From: Candidatus Levilactobacillus faecigallinarum
GTDB lineage: Bacteria; Bacillota; Bacilli; Lactobacillales; Lactobacillaceae
DNA length: 64,000 nucleotides
NCBI GenBank assembly: GCA_019113985.1
Contig: DXGJ01000023.1
Coordinates: 1 to 64,000 of the forward strand
Direction of reading: 5' to 3'
Shown here: one piece after another, positions 26,449 through 36,603 of the stretch
How the letters are laid out: every line of letters starts with the position of its first letter
Position numbering within the stretch: position 1 is the stretch's first letter
Notes under the pieces: model-generated
Database searches by the model: none
Seen by the model: the letters and a program-made list of their open reading frames with translations, nothing else
What the model was told of the DNA's origin: nothing
Translations under genes and position numbers: made by a program

Positions 26449-28830
26449 CTATTCTGTTGGTTGCGCCGTGGGGGTCAAGAACCCCTGACGCGTGTCATAG
26501 ACCACCGTGGACGCTGTCGTCTGACAAGATTGGTTACGGTGCACAAACTTGATGCCATGAGGATACGGTGCCAAGCTGGTCACTTGATACTGGGTATCAG
26601 ACAATTGCTGTAAGCGACCATTGACCACGGCAAGCTGACCATCGGGCTGTTCGTAAAGGTAGGCCGTTTGGCCAAATCCCGTCAGGTACGCGGCCAACTC
26701 CTCCCCCATGTCCCAGTCGGACTGGCCGGTATCGCCATCCGGGAAGAGCCGAGCGTAGATGCCACCATCCGGGGCAAACGTGGATTGACCGAACCGGTTC
26801 CGTGAGAGGTCCGGTCGGTTCAAGTTAGGACCGGCAATGCTGTAAGTTGAAGCCGCTTCACCAGGTGCCATCGGATTGGTAATGGTCGTCGCGTTACTAT
26901 CGTACATATACAAAACGCCGACGAAGGCCCGGTAAGCTCCCAATAACAACTCATTATCGTCCAAGACCTCGTACGCGTCGAGCGCTGAAGCCGCGGTAAT
27001 GCCGCCCCACAGGGAATGAATCATGTAGGATTGGGCTTCCCACCAGCGATCCGGTGCTTGACTCCGGAAGTCATTACTGAAGCCGATATTGGCTTTGAGA
27101 AGCTCCGCGTAGCGCTTGGCTTCGGTCACGTAGCCCGCATTTGCCAGTGCCCCGGTCGCGGGACCAAAACCAGCGTTGTCGTAGAAGTGCTCCGTGATGG
27201 CCGCCCGGTAATCCGCACTGTGGGCGGCTACCCGGGCCGTCGCCTCCTCCCAGCAGGTCTTAATCTGCTGATACTCCGTGGTCAGACCATTTTCCTTCAG
27301 TGCGGCCAAGAGGTCGTTAATGTAGAGGAAGTAGACCCCCAACATGTGCGCCTCTTCCTTGGCTCGAACCGAGGTATGCAGGGCCGCGTTGACCCGGAGA
27401 TTGAAGACCTGGGCCGCCCACTTCAGGTAAGTTGCCGGTGCGTTCAGGGTCAGAGTCTGCGCATCGAACTGGGCCAACAAGTAATAGACGTGACCGATGT
27501 ATTCGAAGTCCATATCCCGGTAGAAGTCGCCGTATAAGTTGACCGGACGTTGAAAGTCACCGTCCGTGAACCACTTGGTTCTGACGTAGTTGACCGCACT
27601 CGCTTCGACCTTTTGGACCTGTTCGGCGGTCTTCGCCGTCCGGTTCAGTAAGTTGGCCTGGAGAATTAGGCTTAATTTTCCTAGCGATTCCCCTTGATTG
27701 GAGATGGGGGTAAAGGCGTCCTGTGGCGTATGCTGTTTACCATTGTAGGCGTTAGTGGTCAGCCAATCGACCCGGGTCTCGATTAGGTCACGGACTGAGT
27801 CCATCACGTTAAAGACGACGAGGTCCCGGCGACCATCGGTTAAGTCGACGCGTAAACAATGCTCACCAACTCCACTAAGCTGGGTTCGGAGCTGACCATC
27901 GCGGTAGTCCCCGGTGACGTCATGGACGACTTGTCGTCCGTTCGTCCGATGTTCCAGCGTGAGCTTCTTCAGGTGTTGACCGGTCGGAAGCTGAATCTGG
28001 ATGTTGGTCATCTGTCCCGTAAACAGCAAGGGATCATAGGTGATTTCGGGATGCCCGTTAGCCGCCGCGACGTCCTTAAAGTTGGTTGGCGTGGTGAACG
28101 GCTGCAGCGTGAAGGCCCAATGCTGGGTCTCCCCAGCTAAGAGCGACAGACTATCATCCGAATAAATCCAGTCGTTCGTGGGCGCCTGGTTGGGGACATA
28201 CCCCCCCGCCAAGATAAGTTGATGGAAGAGTAACCCGTCGAGTGATGGTGAGACGTTCTCGAAGAAGCGGTTGGTCCACTGATTATAGGTACCGACCGAC
28301 TGAACCGTACCGGCGGTCTGATACAGTCCCAGGTTTGGCCCCTGATTATCACGCCGGACACCAGCTAACTTGGTGAAGCTTGGCGAGATGCTGGGAAAAA
28401 CGGCTGCGGAGTCGGACATGTTACGGTGGACGTTCTTGTCACGGAACATCACGTACGCTAACGACGCCCACATTCCCAGATTGGTGATGATCACCGGCTG
28501 TGTTGTCGGGTTCTGAACATCGATCGTCCAGTCGACGTGGTCCGCCACTAGCCGATAGGTCTCGGTCAGGGTAAGCTCGGCGACCCGGTAAGTGACCGTT
28601 GTTACCGTATCCGTCCCCTGTACGGTGGGGGTAACATCATAACTGTTATAGACCTGGCCGCCGACCGTCAGGGTAAACTCACCGAAGAGTTTATCACGGT
28701 CAGCATAACCAACCTGGTCGAGGTAGTCCGGGGTGATGACCCAATTCATGTGGTGCTCATCGGCGTGGTTTTGTAAGTTCACGATGTCGCCCCGTGGGTT
28801 GACATCAAGTGTAAACGCGGTTGATTCCAA
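26449..28830 (-). CDS. Large cytosolic putative glycosidase (DUF5695-like), no signal peptide
   Basis: 793 aa; N-terminal beta-rich and C-terminal alpha-rich region; in operon with AraC and GPH genes in the ara locus. Confidence 0.6.
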   Translation of the reverse strand: MESTAFTLDVNPRGDIVNLQNHADEHHMNWVITPDYLDQVGYADRDKLFGEFTLTVGGQVYNSYDVTPTVQGTDTVTTVTYRVAELTLTETYRLVADHVDWTIDVQNPTTQPVIITNLGMWASLAYVMFRDKNVHRNMSDSAAVFPSISPSFTKLAGVRRDNQGPNLGLYQTAGTVQSVGTYNQWTNRFFENVSPSLDGLLFHQLILAGGYVPNQAPTNDWIYSDDSLSLLAGETQHWAFTLQPFTTPTNFKDVAAANGHPEITYDPLLFTGQMTNIQIQLPTGQHLKKLTLEHRTNGRQVVHDVTGDYRDGQLRTQLSGVGEHCLRVDLTDGRRDLVVFNVMDSVRDLIETRVDWLTTNAYNGKQHTPQDAFTPISNQGESLGKLSLILQANLLNRTAKTAEQVQKVEASAVNYVRTKWFTDGDFQRPVNLYGDFYRDMDFEYIGHVYYLLAQFDAQTLTLNAPATYLKWAAQVFNLRVNAALHTSVRAKEEAHMLGVYFLYINDLLAALKENGLTTEYQQIKTCWEEATARVAAHSADYRAAITEHFYDNAGFGPATGALANAGYVTEAKRYAELLKANIGFSNDFRSQAPDRWWEAQSYMIHSLWGGITAASALDAYEVLDDNELLLGAYRAFVGVLYMYDSNATTITNPMAPGEAASTYSIAGPNLNRPDLSRNRFGQSTFAPDGGIYARLFPDGDTGQSDWDMGEELAAYLTGFGQTAYLYEQPDGQLAVVNGRLQQLSDTQYQVTSLAPYPHGIKFVHRNQSCQTTASTVVYDTRQGFLTPTAQPTE

Positions 28831-28831
28831 A

Positions 28832-29728
28832 TTAGTTCAGCTCCTCTTTTTCAGCGACAATCTGACGCGTCTGGGCTTGCCGATATTGTGTCGGCGCTAC
28901 GCCCATGTACTGTTTGAAGACGGTCGAGAAATAATAGATGTTCTGGAACCCCACGGCCGCCGCAATTTCGGTCTCGGACATACTGGTGTTTAAGAGCCGC
29001 TTACTGGCCTCCTCCATCCGATACTGCCGCAAGTATTCCGTGGGGGTTAAGCCCGTAGTCGCCTTCAAAGTCCGAATCAGGTGGTTCGGGTGAAAGTGAA
29101 ACTCCTGGCTTAACGTGGTACTGGTGATTTTTTCATTAAAGTGATCTCGTAGATAACGCTGGAGTTGATTAGAAAGTTGCACCATCGCCGACTCCTGCTG
29201 TGACTGAACTTGAATCTCCTGCAGGACATCGATAAAAATCTGCTGGGCCTGCCAAAAGCCGTAGCCGTCGCTGGCCTCGCTATTTTTAAAGATTTGACGA
29301 GTCATTTGCACCAGGCGCTTGGGATGCTGCATCTTGGCGTGCTTCGCCAGGTACAGGGTCTCGACCGGCGTGTAATGGTGCAGGGTCGGCACGTTGATCA
29401 CCGACCCCATAGGTGTCAGGCCCGACGCCTGTTCCCAGCGTCCCATCACGTAGAAGTGCAACCAGTAATAGGTCGTGTCCTCCGTGATTACGTGCCAGGA
29501 ATAGTGGTGGTGGCGGGGCCGGAGCAGGAACATCTCCCCGGCCTTAATCGTATAGTTCACCCCGTCCTCGGCAATGTAGAGCTCCCCCTTCTCCATCAGC
29601 ATCAAAATGAAAAACTGCAGATGGTTCCGGTTCGGATGCCGTTCGCCGGCATGAAAGGTCTTATGCCCGCCTTCAATGAAGGTCGGCAGTGGTAAACACG
29701 ATATTGAGATATAGGCTGGTTGCCCCAT
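28832..29728 (-). CDS. AraC-family transcriptional regulator
   Basis: Cupin-like N-terminus; C-terminal double HTH FHFHPNHLIRTLKATTGLTPTEYLRQYRMEEASKRLLNTSMSETEIAAAVGFQNIYYFSTVFKQYMG. Confidence 0.93.
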   Translation of the reverse strand: MGQPAYISISCLPLPTFIEGGHKTFHAGERHPNRNHLQFFILMLMEKGELYIAEDGVNYTIKAGEMFLLRPRHHHYSWHVITEDTTYYWLHFYVMGRWEQASGLTPMGSVINVPTLHHYTPVETLYLAKHAKMQHPKRLVQMTRQIFKNSEASDGYGFWQAQQIFIDVLQEIQVQSQQESAMVQLSNQLQRYLRDHFNEKITSTTLSQEFHFHPNHLIRTLKATTGLTPTEYLRQYRMEEASKRLLNTSMSETEIAAAVGFQNIYYFSTVFKQYMGVAPTQYRQAQTRQIVAEKEELN

Positions 29729-29755
29729 CCAATCACCCCTCTAGCTTAACTCGTC

Positions 29756-31129
29756 CTAGTCTTCGACCTCGCCCCGGTTAGCGGCTAACGTGGCCCGAAT
29801 TTCGGTTTCTTTCTTTTCGTAACGAACATACATCAACATAATAATGGCACCAATAACGAAGAAAATGGCTGGTAAATAACTGATACAGAAACGAATAGCG
29901 CTTAAAGCCGCGTCCGTTTGGGTCGCACCGGCCTTGTAACCAGCATTACTCAGAATCATGGATGGTGCCCAACCACCGAAGCCGGACCCCATCTTGATAG
30001 CGAAGGAACTCCCGATGGCTGTTAAGAAACCACTAGCCCGGATACCGTTCTTCCACTCCCCGTAGTCAACCGTATCGGATAACATCGCGAATGGCATGGA
30101 TACGGAGATCCCGGTCCCGACGGAAGCAATCGCCCAGGCAATCCCTAAGCCGACCAGGGAGGTTCCAGTAAAGGCAATCAGGACTTGACCGAAGGCGGCT
30201 AAGCACAACCCAAACATCAGGACGTGGGCCTTGCGGAACTTCTTAACTAAGAACGGAATCAATAACATCCCGATGATTTGGAACATCACCAGTCCGTTCA
30301 AGACGGAGGCAAATCCCTTTGCACCTAAGTTATATTGAGTGTAATAAACGACAACGGCGGAACGAGAGGCGTTGCCCAACCAGTAGAAGATAAAGGCAAC
30401 TACCAGGATGAACCAAGGCCAGTTGCTCTTGGCGGCCCGGATACTGTCCATGATAGGTAACGACTTCTGACTGGCGGTGTTGATTTCTTTGGTATCGAAG
30501 AAGGCAAACATCAGGAGGGCTAACCCGACGACAGCTAACGCAATCGCCGTATTCCGCCAACCAGCCGTCTCATTGCCGCCGCCCAGGACAGCAACGAAGG
30601 TCAACGTAAAGCTAGCGGTGATGAAGTACCCAATGTTCCCACCAATCATCCGCACACTGTTTAACTTGATCCGTTCATCTGAATCGTTACTTAGGTTCGG
30701 TAAGATTGAGCTGATGGGCGTACCGACCCCCGTGTAGGAGATTCCGAAGAGCAGGTACGTGACTAATGCCCACCAGAACTTCCCACCCTGACTCAGGTTC
30801 GGGCTCAGGAACATCAAGACGAAGAAGATGGCAAACGGGAAGGCCATCCACAGGAAGTACGGTCGACTTTGGCCCCACCGGGTGTGCGTGTGGTCGATGA
30901 TGAAGCCCCAGACCGGTGCGTCAAAGGCATCCAGGACCCGGGCGGCCAGCAGAATGGTCCCGGCGGCGGCAACGGTCAGACCGAAGACGTCGGTGTAGTA
31001 ATACAGAATGAAGGTCGTGACCGTGGTGTACAACAGGTTTCCGGCCGTATCCGTGCTGGCGAAGGCCAGCATCCGATGAAACGGTACTTTTTCGTCAGAC
31101 TTCATGGCAGCAGCTACTTGGCTTTTCAC
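29756..31129 (-). CDS. GPH-family glycoside/pentoside:cation symporter
   Basis: FASTDTAGNLLYTTVTTFILYYYTDVFGLTVAAAGTILL; 457 aa, 12 TM. Confidence 0.92.
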   Translation of the reverse strand: MKSQVAAAMKSDEKVPFHRMLAFASTDTAGNLLYTTVTTFILYYYTDVFGLTVAAAGTILLAARVLDAFDAPVWGFIIDHTHTRWGQSRPYFLWMAFPFAIFFVLMFLSPNLSQGGKFWWALVTYLLFGISYTGVGTPISSILPNLSNDSDERIKLNSVRMIGGNIGYFITASFTLTFVAVLGGGNETAGWRNTAIALAVVGLALLMFAFFDTKEINTASQKSLPIMDSIRAAKSNWPWFILVVAFIFYWLGNASRSAVVVYYTQYNLGAKGFASVLNGLVMFQIIGMLLIPFLVKKFRKAHVLMFGLCLAAFGQVLIAFTGTSLVGLGIAWAIASVGTGISVSMPFAMLSDTVDYGEWKNGIRASGFLTAIGSSFAIKMGSGFGGWAPSMILSNAGYKAGATQTDAALSAIRFCISYLPAIFFVIGAIIMLMYVRYEKKETEIRATLAANRGEVED

Positions 31130-31197
31130 AATAAATTCCTCCTCAATAATAGTTGTTTATAAAAACAGACTTTAAGAAGAGTTGACCGGGTCACGTA

Positions 31198-31243
31198 TGA
31201 AACCGATTACATCTAAGATAGCGAAAACTGGTGATTTGGTCAA
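31198..31243 (-). promoter_or_regulatory. Promoter of GPH-AraC-glycosidase operon with downstream operator-like palindrome
   Basis: TTGACC (31238-31243)-17 nt-TATCTT (31215-31220); TGTAATCGGTTTCA at 31198-31211. Confidence 0.6.
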
Positions 31244-31392
31244 ATCAGCTTACCGTCGCTTTTATTTACCCCTAATATAGCTTGAATTATTAGCGCTGCC
31301 AATCCGATAGTCAACAAGCTATTTACAATATTTAACATAGGATGATTATCATCTAATTTATCTATTGTGTATAACTTCACGAAAAAACGAAA

Positions 31393-31435
31393 CCGAAAAA
31401 TGCCCAGAACCCGGTAATTATCCCGGCTTCTGGGC
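31393..31435 (-). terminator. Terminator of araR-like gene
   Basis: GATGCCCAGAAGCCGGGATAATTACCGGGTTCTGGGCATTTTT. Confidence 0.85.
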
Positions 31436-31446
31436 ATCGTGATCAG

Positions 31447-32538
31447 TTATTTTTCGCGTTTGATAGCAGAGTTCCGTTTAACGATTTCGGGTTGGTACGT
31501 AATCGGCTCAACCGCTTCACGGTTCAATAGCTTGATTAACATCCCGGCGGCGTCCGCTCCCATCCGTTCCTTTTCGTGGTTCAGCGTGGTGAGGCTGGGC
31601 GTGAAGTACTCGCCCATCTTGTAATTATCGAAGCCCACCACCGAGATATCCTCGGGAACTCGTAACTTCTGGGACTTCAGAAAATCGATGACCTCGATGG
31701 CCAGCTGGTCGTTGTAACAGGCGATGGCCGTTGGCGCATCCGTCTGTTGCAGATAGCTGGTGATTCGTTCGAATAGCTTCTGGGAGTTCTCGCCAGACTG
31801 GTACATGATAATGTTACTCATATAGGAGAGTTCGGGGCGCTGTTGATAAGCCCGCACGAACCCGTTCATTCGGTCGACGCCCTGGATATCATCGACTTGA
31901 AAAATCCCCAAGATGCTCTGGTGACCCAGGTCAAACAGATAATCAACAATGGTCTGTTCGGCTTCCAGGTCATTGGTATCCACGTACGGAAAATCATATG
32001 TGGGGTAGTGCGCGTTGATGAACAACATTGGGAGTTCATCATCCTTAATTTCTTGGTACAAGTCTTGGTTCGGATTGGGCAACGCACTCTGCGTTGGTTC
32101 AATAATCAGTCCCGCAACCTTACTGTCGAGCATGTTGATCAGACTCTTGCGTTCCTTCTCGTGCGTGTTGTGGGTGTTACTCAACAGAATGGAATATCCC
32201 GCTTGTGAGAGGACCTGATCGATGCCGGAAATGATGTTGGGAAAAATGTAATCGGCAATATGCGTGGTAATGACCCCAATCAGCTTGGTATCGGTTGGTG
32301 TTGACCAGTCCTTATGCCAATCCTGAACGAACATCCCCCCACCCTGTATCCGGTAAATGAAATGATCACTTTCCAAGTCCCCCACGGCCCGCCGAACGGT
32401 GTACCGGCTGACCGCGTATTGTTTCATGAGTTCTGATTCTGTGGGAAGTTTATCGTTGACCTTAAACTTCCCCGAAATAATGTCTTCTTTTAAGCCATCT
32501 TTGACTTTTTGATATTTATTCTCCATAGCGCACCTCAT
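31447..32538 (-). CDS. araR: GntR-type HTH / LacI-type sensor regulator, AraR-like
   Basis: N-terminal GntR wHTH (KVNDKLPTESELMKQYAVSRYTVRRAVGDLES) fused to LacI-like periplasmic-binding domain; next to ara genes. Confidence 0.88.
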   Translation of the reverse strand: MRCAMENKYQKVKDGLKEDIISGKFKVNDKLPTESELMKQYAVSRYTVRRAVGDLESDHFIYRIQGGGMFVQDWHKDWSTPTDTKLIGVITTHIADYIFPNIISGIDQVLSQAGYSILLSNTHNTHEKERKSLINMLDSKVAGLIIEPTQSALPNPNQDLYQEIKDDELPMLFINAHYPTYDFPYVDTNDLEAEQTIVDYLFDLGHQSILGIFQVDDIQGVDRMNGFVRAYQQRPELSYMSNIIMYQSGENSQKLFERITSYLQQTDAPTAIACYNDQLAIEVIDFLKSQKLRVPEDISVVGFDNYKMGEYFTPSLTTLNHEKERMGADAAGMLIKLLNREAVEPITYQPEIVKRNSAIKREK

Positions 32539-32689
32539 TAATGCCCTAATTCTACCGGTTTTATAAAATCATTTCAAATAAATCTAATCACCTTACAAAT
32601 TCGTCGCATAATTACAAAAACGTTCTACAACAAATATTTGAAGAAAAAAGAACCCTGTAAATAATACAGGACTCTTCTACTCAGAAAAA

Positions 32690-34201
32690 TTAATCCTGAT
32701 AAGTGATAACACTCCAGGAGTAGGCTGGTAATGTGCAAGTCTGTGAAGTCTTTCCAGCTTCCACAGAAAGCGCTACTTCTTGAGGAACCAACGTTTCCGG
32801 GTGTTCTCGTGTGTTCTCGTCCGTTAAGTTCCCCGTTAGAACACGGTGTACCCCCGTTTGAACTGCTGTCGGTAATTGAACTGTCAACGTCTTAGCGTGT
32901 CCTCCACGATTTACCGCATACACCGTATAAGCATCCTTCGTCTTCAAAACAACCTGATCAATGACTGGAACATCTTGATAACGTTGCGTTGAATAGACGT
33001 CACCATCGACAATCGACGAAGCAATTACTTGTGAATTATCAGAAAGATTCTGTAAAAGCGATTGTAGAATATAATAGGTTGGATTGGCCCAAGCATTTCC
33101 ACCTTCATCAGTAAGGATCAGTGGAATCGTGTTAACAAGTAACGCCTGGCACGACAGCTTAACTCGGTCCCCATGCCGTAGAATTGCCAGCGCCATTGAG
33201 CCAAATAGTAGCGTATCCGCCAAATTAAAATAACACCAATCCACTGGATTATGCGTTGTCCAAGGCTGCGGTTCTTTCAGTGAACTTCGATGAACATTCC
33301 ATTCGTCAAATGAAATGTTCATCGTTTTATCGCTACGTTTCAAAGCCTTTACCGCATCGGCAATTGCCTCAATTTCTTCTATTTGATGATCAAACTCTCG
33401 CGACCGTGCGAGATAAGTTGGCAAATCATCTGGTTCGCGTGGATCTGGTTGGTCCAACCTTTCAGATTGCCGACGATCCACGTAATCATGCATTGCGATG
33501 AAATCAACGTTATCATAGGCTTCCATAAGGGCTTTAAAATCCCATTCTGGATAAGTCCCTAGTCGTGGCGTTGAGCTACCAACTAAAATCGTTTGGATTG
33601 TCGGATCCATTAATTTCATTGCTTTCGATGTTTCATTCGCCAGACGACCGTACTCTTGAGCAGTCTTCTTTGCAACCTGCCAAGGTCCGTCTAATTCATT
33701 ACCCAGACACCAATATTTCACATTGTACGGATCGGTGTGTCCATTCAATCGGCGTTGGTTCGCCCAGTCAGTATCATACCGACCATTAACGTACTCTAAT
33801 TCATGTAATGCATCATCAATTCCTCGCGTACCCAAGTTTACCGTTAGAATGGGATTCGTTACCCCTGCATCCTGACACCATTTAAAAAACTCATCAAGAC
33901 CAAATTCATTTGTTTCAAGTGATTGCCAAGCCAAATTCATGCGTTTGGGACGTTTTTTACCCACGGTATCTTCCCAATGATAGCTTGACGTATAGTTGCC
34001 TCCAGGATATCGCAATGTTTTTAGACCTAGTTCTTGAACTAACTTTAAAACGTCCCCCCGGGAACCACGTGCATTCGCCGTTGGATGAGTCGGTTCATAT
34101 ACACCAGTGTAGACAACGGTTCCCATATGCTCTAAAAACGAGCCAAATAACTGTGGACGAACATCGAATTGGCGCTCTGAATATAACTTTAACTCTGTCA
34201 T
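32690..34201 (-). CDS. GH51 alpha-L-arabinofuranosidase (A)
   Basis: LFGSFLEHMGTVVYTGVYEP; LRYPGGNYTSSYHWED; KYWCLGNELDGPWQ; SFDEWNVH. Confidence 0.95.
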   Translation of the reverse strand: MTELKLYSERQFDVRPQLFGSFLEHMGTVVYTGVYEPTHPTANARGSRGDVLKLVQELGLKTLRYPGGNYTSSYHWEDTVGKKRPKRMNLAWQSLETNEFGLDEFFKWCQDAGVTNPILTVNLGTRGIDDALHELEYVNGRYDTDWANQRRLNGHTDPYNVKYWCLGNELDGPWQVAKKTAQEYGRLANETSKAMKLMDPTIQTILVGSSTPRLGTYPEWDFKALMEAYDNVDFIAMHDYVDRRQSERLDQPDPREPDDLPTYLARSREFDHQIEEIEAIADAVKALKRSDKTMNISFDEWNVHRSSLKEPQPWTTHNPVDWCYFNLADTLLFGSMALAILRHGDRVKLSCQALLVNTIPLILTDEGGNAWANPTYYILQSLLQNLSDNSQVIASSIVDGDVYSTQRYQDVPVIDQVVLKTKDAYTVYAVNRGGHAKTLTVQLPTAVQTGVHRVLTGNLTDENTREHPETLVPQEVALSVEAGKTSQTCTLPAYSWSVITYQD

Positions 34202-34296
34202 ATAACACGAAACTCCTTTACAATTGCCTTTTCGTCTTCACAAATTGATCAACCGTCATACTTTTTCGATTACAATGCCATTTTCTCAATAAAAAA

Positions 34297-34352
34297 GACT
34301 AAATCACATGACCAGGTACTCGAAAGTAAAAATGGTCAGTATCAATTTAGTC
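34297..34352 (-). terminator. Stem-loop with U-tract (terminator-like) between ArsR gene and GH51-A
   Basis: GACTAAAT..TGACCA ... TGGTCA..ATTTAGTC; minus strand followed by TTTTTT. Confidence 0.65.
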
Positions 34353-34368
34353 AAATTCTAGCTCTTTT

Positions 34369-34382
34369 TGTTAGCGCTTTCA
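34369..34382 (-). promoter_or_regulatory. CcpA cre site
   Basis: TGAAAGCGCTAACA, 14/14 to TGWAARCGYTWNCW. Confidence 0.8.
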
Positions 34383-34419
34383 AACAAATATTTTTAATTT
34401 TTCAACAGTTATCAGATAA

Positions 34420-35310
34420 CTAACTATAGTAGGCAGATAATTCGATATTTTGATCATAATTACCAAATCCCTTGCCAAATATCGTGCAACCACCAGACTT
34501 TTTTGCACCTGGCTTGATTTCAAAACGGACTGTCCATAAGTTACTATCTGCCGGAAGATCTTCTAAACAAACATCTGTAAATGGTTGTCCATCAAGGTAC
34601 GTACCATGATCGGTAATCCGTAAAATCTTGAGGATACCATACTGGTTAACGTTATCCGGCACCCAATCCGGCGTATACTTTCCTCGGATGTCCGAAAAGT
34701 CCCCCGGACTACGCCAAGTCCCAATTTCTTTACCATTAATTGAGAAGGTAATGTCTGACGGCCATGTATTATTTGAAAAGGGAAATTCAGAACCCAACTC
34801 CATGGAGAGATCAAGCATTTCCAAATGTTCATCTTCTCCAATAAAATTCGGTGTTTGGTATTCTACAAAACCATTATTAAACCAAATCATTCCCGCCTCA
34901 ACACGTTCTGGCAGCATGAAGTACTTAGGGTTATCAACCTTACCAATATAGCCATCTGATCCGGCTAGGCCACAAGAAGGCTCAACACTGTATTCCGTAT
35001 AATGCCCCGCCGGGATGGCCGTCTTATGAACCTTGAACTTCGGATAGATTTCACGAGGAAATTTAATTGCAATCGTATCAACTTTCAGTGATGAGACCTT
35101 TTGATGACCCACTCGCTTACTCTGAATAAGCTCTGCTTCTGCTAACTTATTCAGGTGTTTCGTAACAATTGGACTACTCAAGTTTAAGTGTTCGGCCAAT
35201 TCCTTCACGCTCATCGGCTTTTCGGATAATAAGCGAATTATTTTTAATCGGACCGGGCTTGCCAAGGATTCATAAACGTTTAATGACGCATCTGAAATAT
35301 CAAGTTGCAT
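34420..35310 (-). CDS. ArsR-type HTH regulator with large C-terminal beta-rich domain (paralog 1)
   Basis: ESLASPVRLKIIRLLSEKPMSVKELAEHLNLSSPIVTKHLNKL; ~200-aa C-terminal domain shared with 39666-40568. Confidence 0.85.
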   Translation of the reverse strand: MQLDISDASLNVYESLASPVRLKIIRLLSEKPMSVKELAEHLNLSSPIVTKHLNKLAEAELIQSKRVGHQKVSSLKVDTIAIKFPREIYPKFKVHKTAIPAGHYTEYSVEPSCGLAGSDGYIGKVDNPKYFMLPERVEAGMIWFNNGFVEYQTPNFIGEDEHLEMLDLSMELGSEFPFSNNTWPSDITFSINGKEIGTWRSPGDFSDIRGKYTPDWVPDNVNQYGILKILRITDHGTYLDGQPFTDVCLEDLPADSNLWTVRFEIKPGAKKSGGCTIFGKGFGNYDQNIELSAYYS

Positions 35311-35462
35311 GTTTCAGCCTCTTTTCAAATTTATTAACTGCTTACATTTCTATATACATTAATACAAAAGAATTAAATTAGACTATATCCACCATTAAAT
35401 TAACATTATCATTAATCCACATCATATTTGTCAACTATTTATACAAAAGATTAACAAAAAGG

Positions 35463-35491
35463 TTGACAACGTTTTCATGCGGTCGTATATT
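35463..35491 (+). promoter_or_regulatory. Sigma-A promoter overlapped by cre-like site
   Basis: TTGACA-17 nt-TATATT; TGACAACGTTTTCA 13/14 to cre consensus at 35464-35477. Confidence 0.75.
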
Positions 35492-35575
35492 GCAATTGTA
35501 CTTATTTATTAGGATTTATTGGTTTTTGAAATTATTAAGTCCTTACAAATTATTTTCAAAGGAGAGACGACTTCT

Positions 35576-36556
35576 ATGGTACAAGCATCAGATTACGTCA
35601 ACCCACTAATCGTACAACGGGCTGACCCATACATTTACAAGCATACTGACGGTTATTACTACTTCACTGCATCTGTACCGGCTTATAACTTGATTGAGAT
35701 TCGGCGAGCTAAAACACTCAATGGTTTAGCGAACGCAGCTCCCCGGACTATCTGGCGTAAGCACCCAGATGGTAGCGGTGCCATGAGCCAGTTGATTTGG
35801 GCACCAGAACTGCACTACATTGACGGTAAGTGGTTCATCTACTTCGCCGCCTCACATACCAAGGAATTCGATCACAACGGGATGTTCCAACACCGGATGT
35901 ACTGCATTGAATGCGACAATCCGGACCCGATGCGTGACGAAGCCGATTGGATCGAACATGGTCAAATTGAAACGCCACTCGATACCTTCGCCTTGGACGC
36001 AACGGTCTTCGAAGCCCAAAACAAGCTCTATTACGTCTGGGCGCAAAAGGATCCTGCAATCAAAGGAAACTCCAACATCTACATCGCTGAAATGGAAAAC
36101 CCCTGGACGTTAAAGACCAAGCCAGTTATGCTGACCAAGCCTGAATACGACTGGGAAACCAAGATTTTCTGGGTAAACGAAGGTCCCGCAGTTCTGCACC
36201 GAAACGGTCGCTTCTTCCTGACCTACTCCGCTAGTGCCACTGATGAGAACTACGCCATGGGAATGCTGACTGTTGACGAAAACGCCGACTTACTGGACCC
36301 CGCTAACTGGCACAAATCCCCAACGCCCGTTTTCCAAAGCAACATGCCCATCCAACAATATGGTCCCGGCCACAATTCCTTTACGGTCGCCGAAGACGAT
36401 AAGACTGACATCCTGGTTTACCATTGCCGGAATTACACCGACATCAAGGGTGATCCACTTTATGATCCAAACCGTCACACCATGGTGCAACCCTTCACCT
36501 GGAATGACGATGGCACGCCTAACTTTGGCAAACCAGTTCCATATAACTACAAATAG
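35576..36556 (+). CDS. GH43 glycosidase (intracellular; arabinofuranosidase/xylosidase-like)
   Basis: NPLIVQRADPYIYKHTDGYYYFTASVP...; SQLIWAPELHYIDGKWFIYFAAS; start reset to MVQASDY after RBS AAAGGAGAG. Confidence 0.93.
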   Translation: MVQASDYVNPLIVQRADPYIYKHTDGYYYFTASVPAYNLIEIRRAKTLNGLANAAPRTIWRKHPDGSGAMSQLIWAPELHYIDGKWFIYFAASHTKEFDHNGMFQHRMYCIECDNPDPMRDEADWIEHGQIETPLDTFALDATVFEAQNKLYYVWAQKDPAIKGNSNIYIAEMENPWTLKTKPVMLTKPEYDWETKIFWVNEGPAVLHRNGRFFLTYSASATDENYAMGMLTVDENADLLDPANWHKSPTPVFQSNMPIQQYGPGHNSFTVAEDDKTDILVYHCRNYTDIKGDPLYDPNRHTMVQPFTWNDDGTPNFGKPVPYNYK

Positions 36557-36603
36557 GCTCGGCAGGCCTAATATCATCTGATAATGATAGGAGAGAATCA
36601 AAA

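Noticed and set aside
31240-31437. 65-aa ORF, or its internal 32-aa hydrophobic peptide MLNIVNSLLTIGLAALIIQAILGVNKSDGKLI (type I toxin-like)
   Set aside because: No Shine-Dalgarno sequence before either start, overlaps the promoter region of the GPH operon and the araR terminator; no antisense RNA signature seen.
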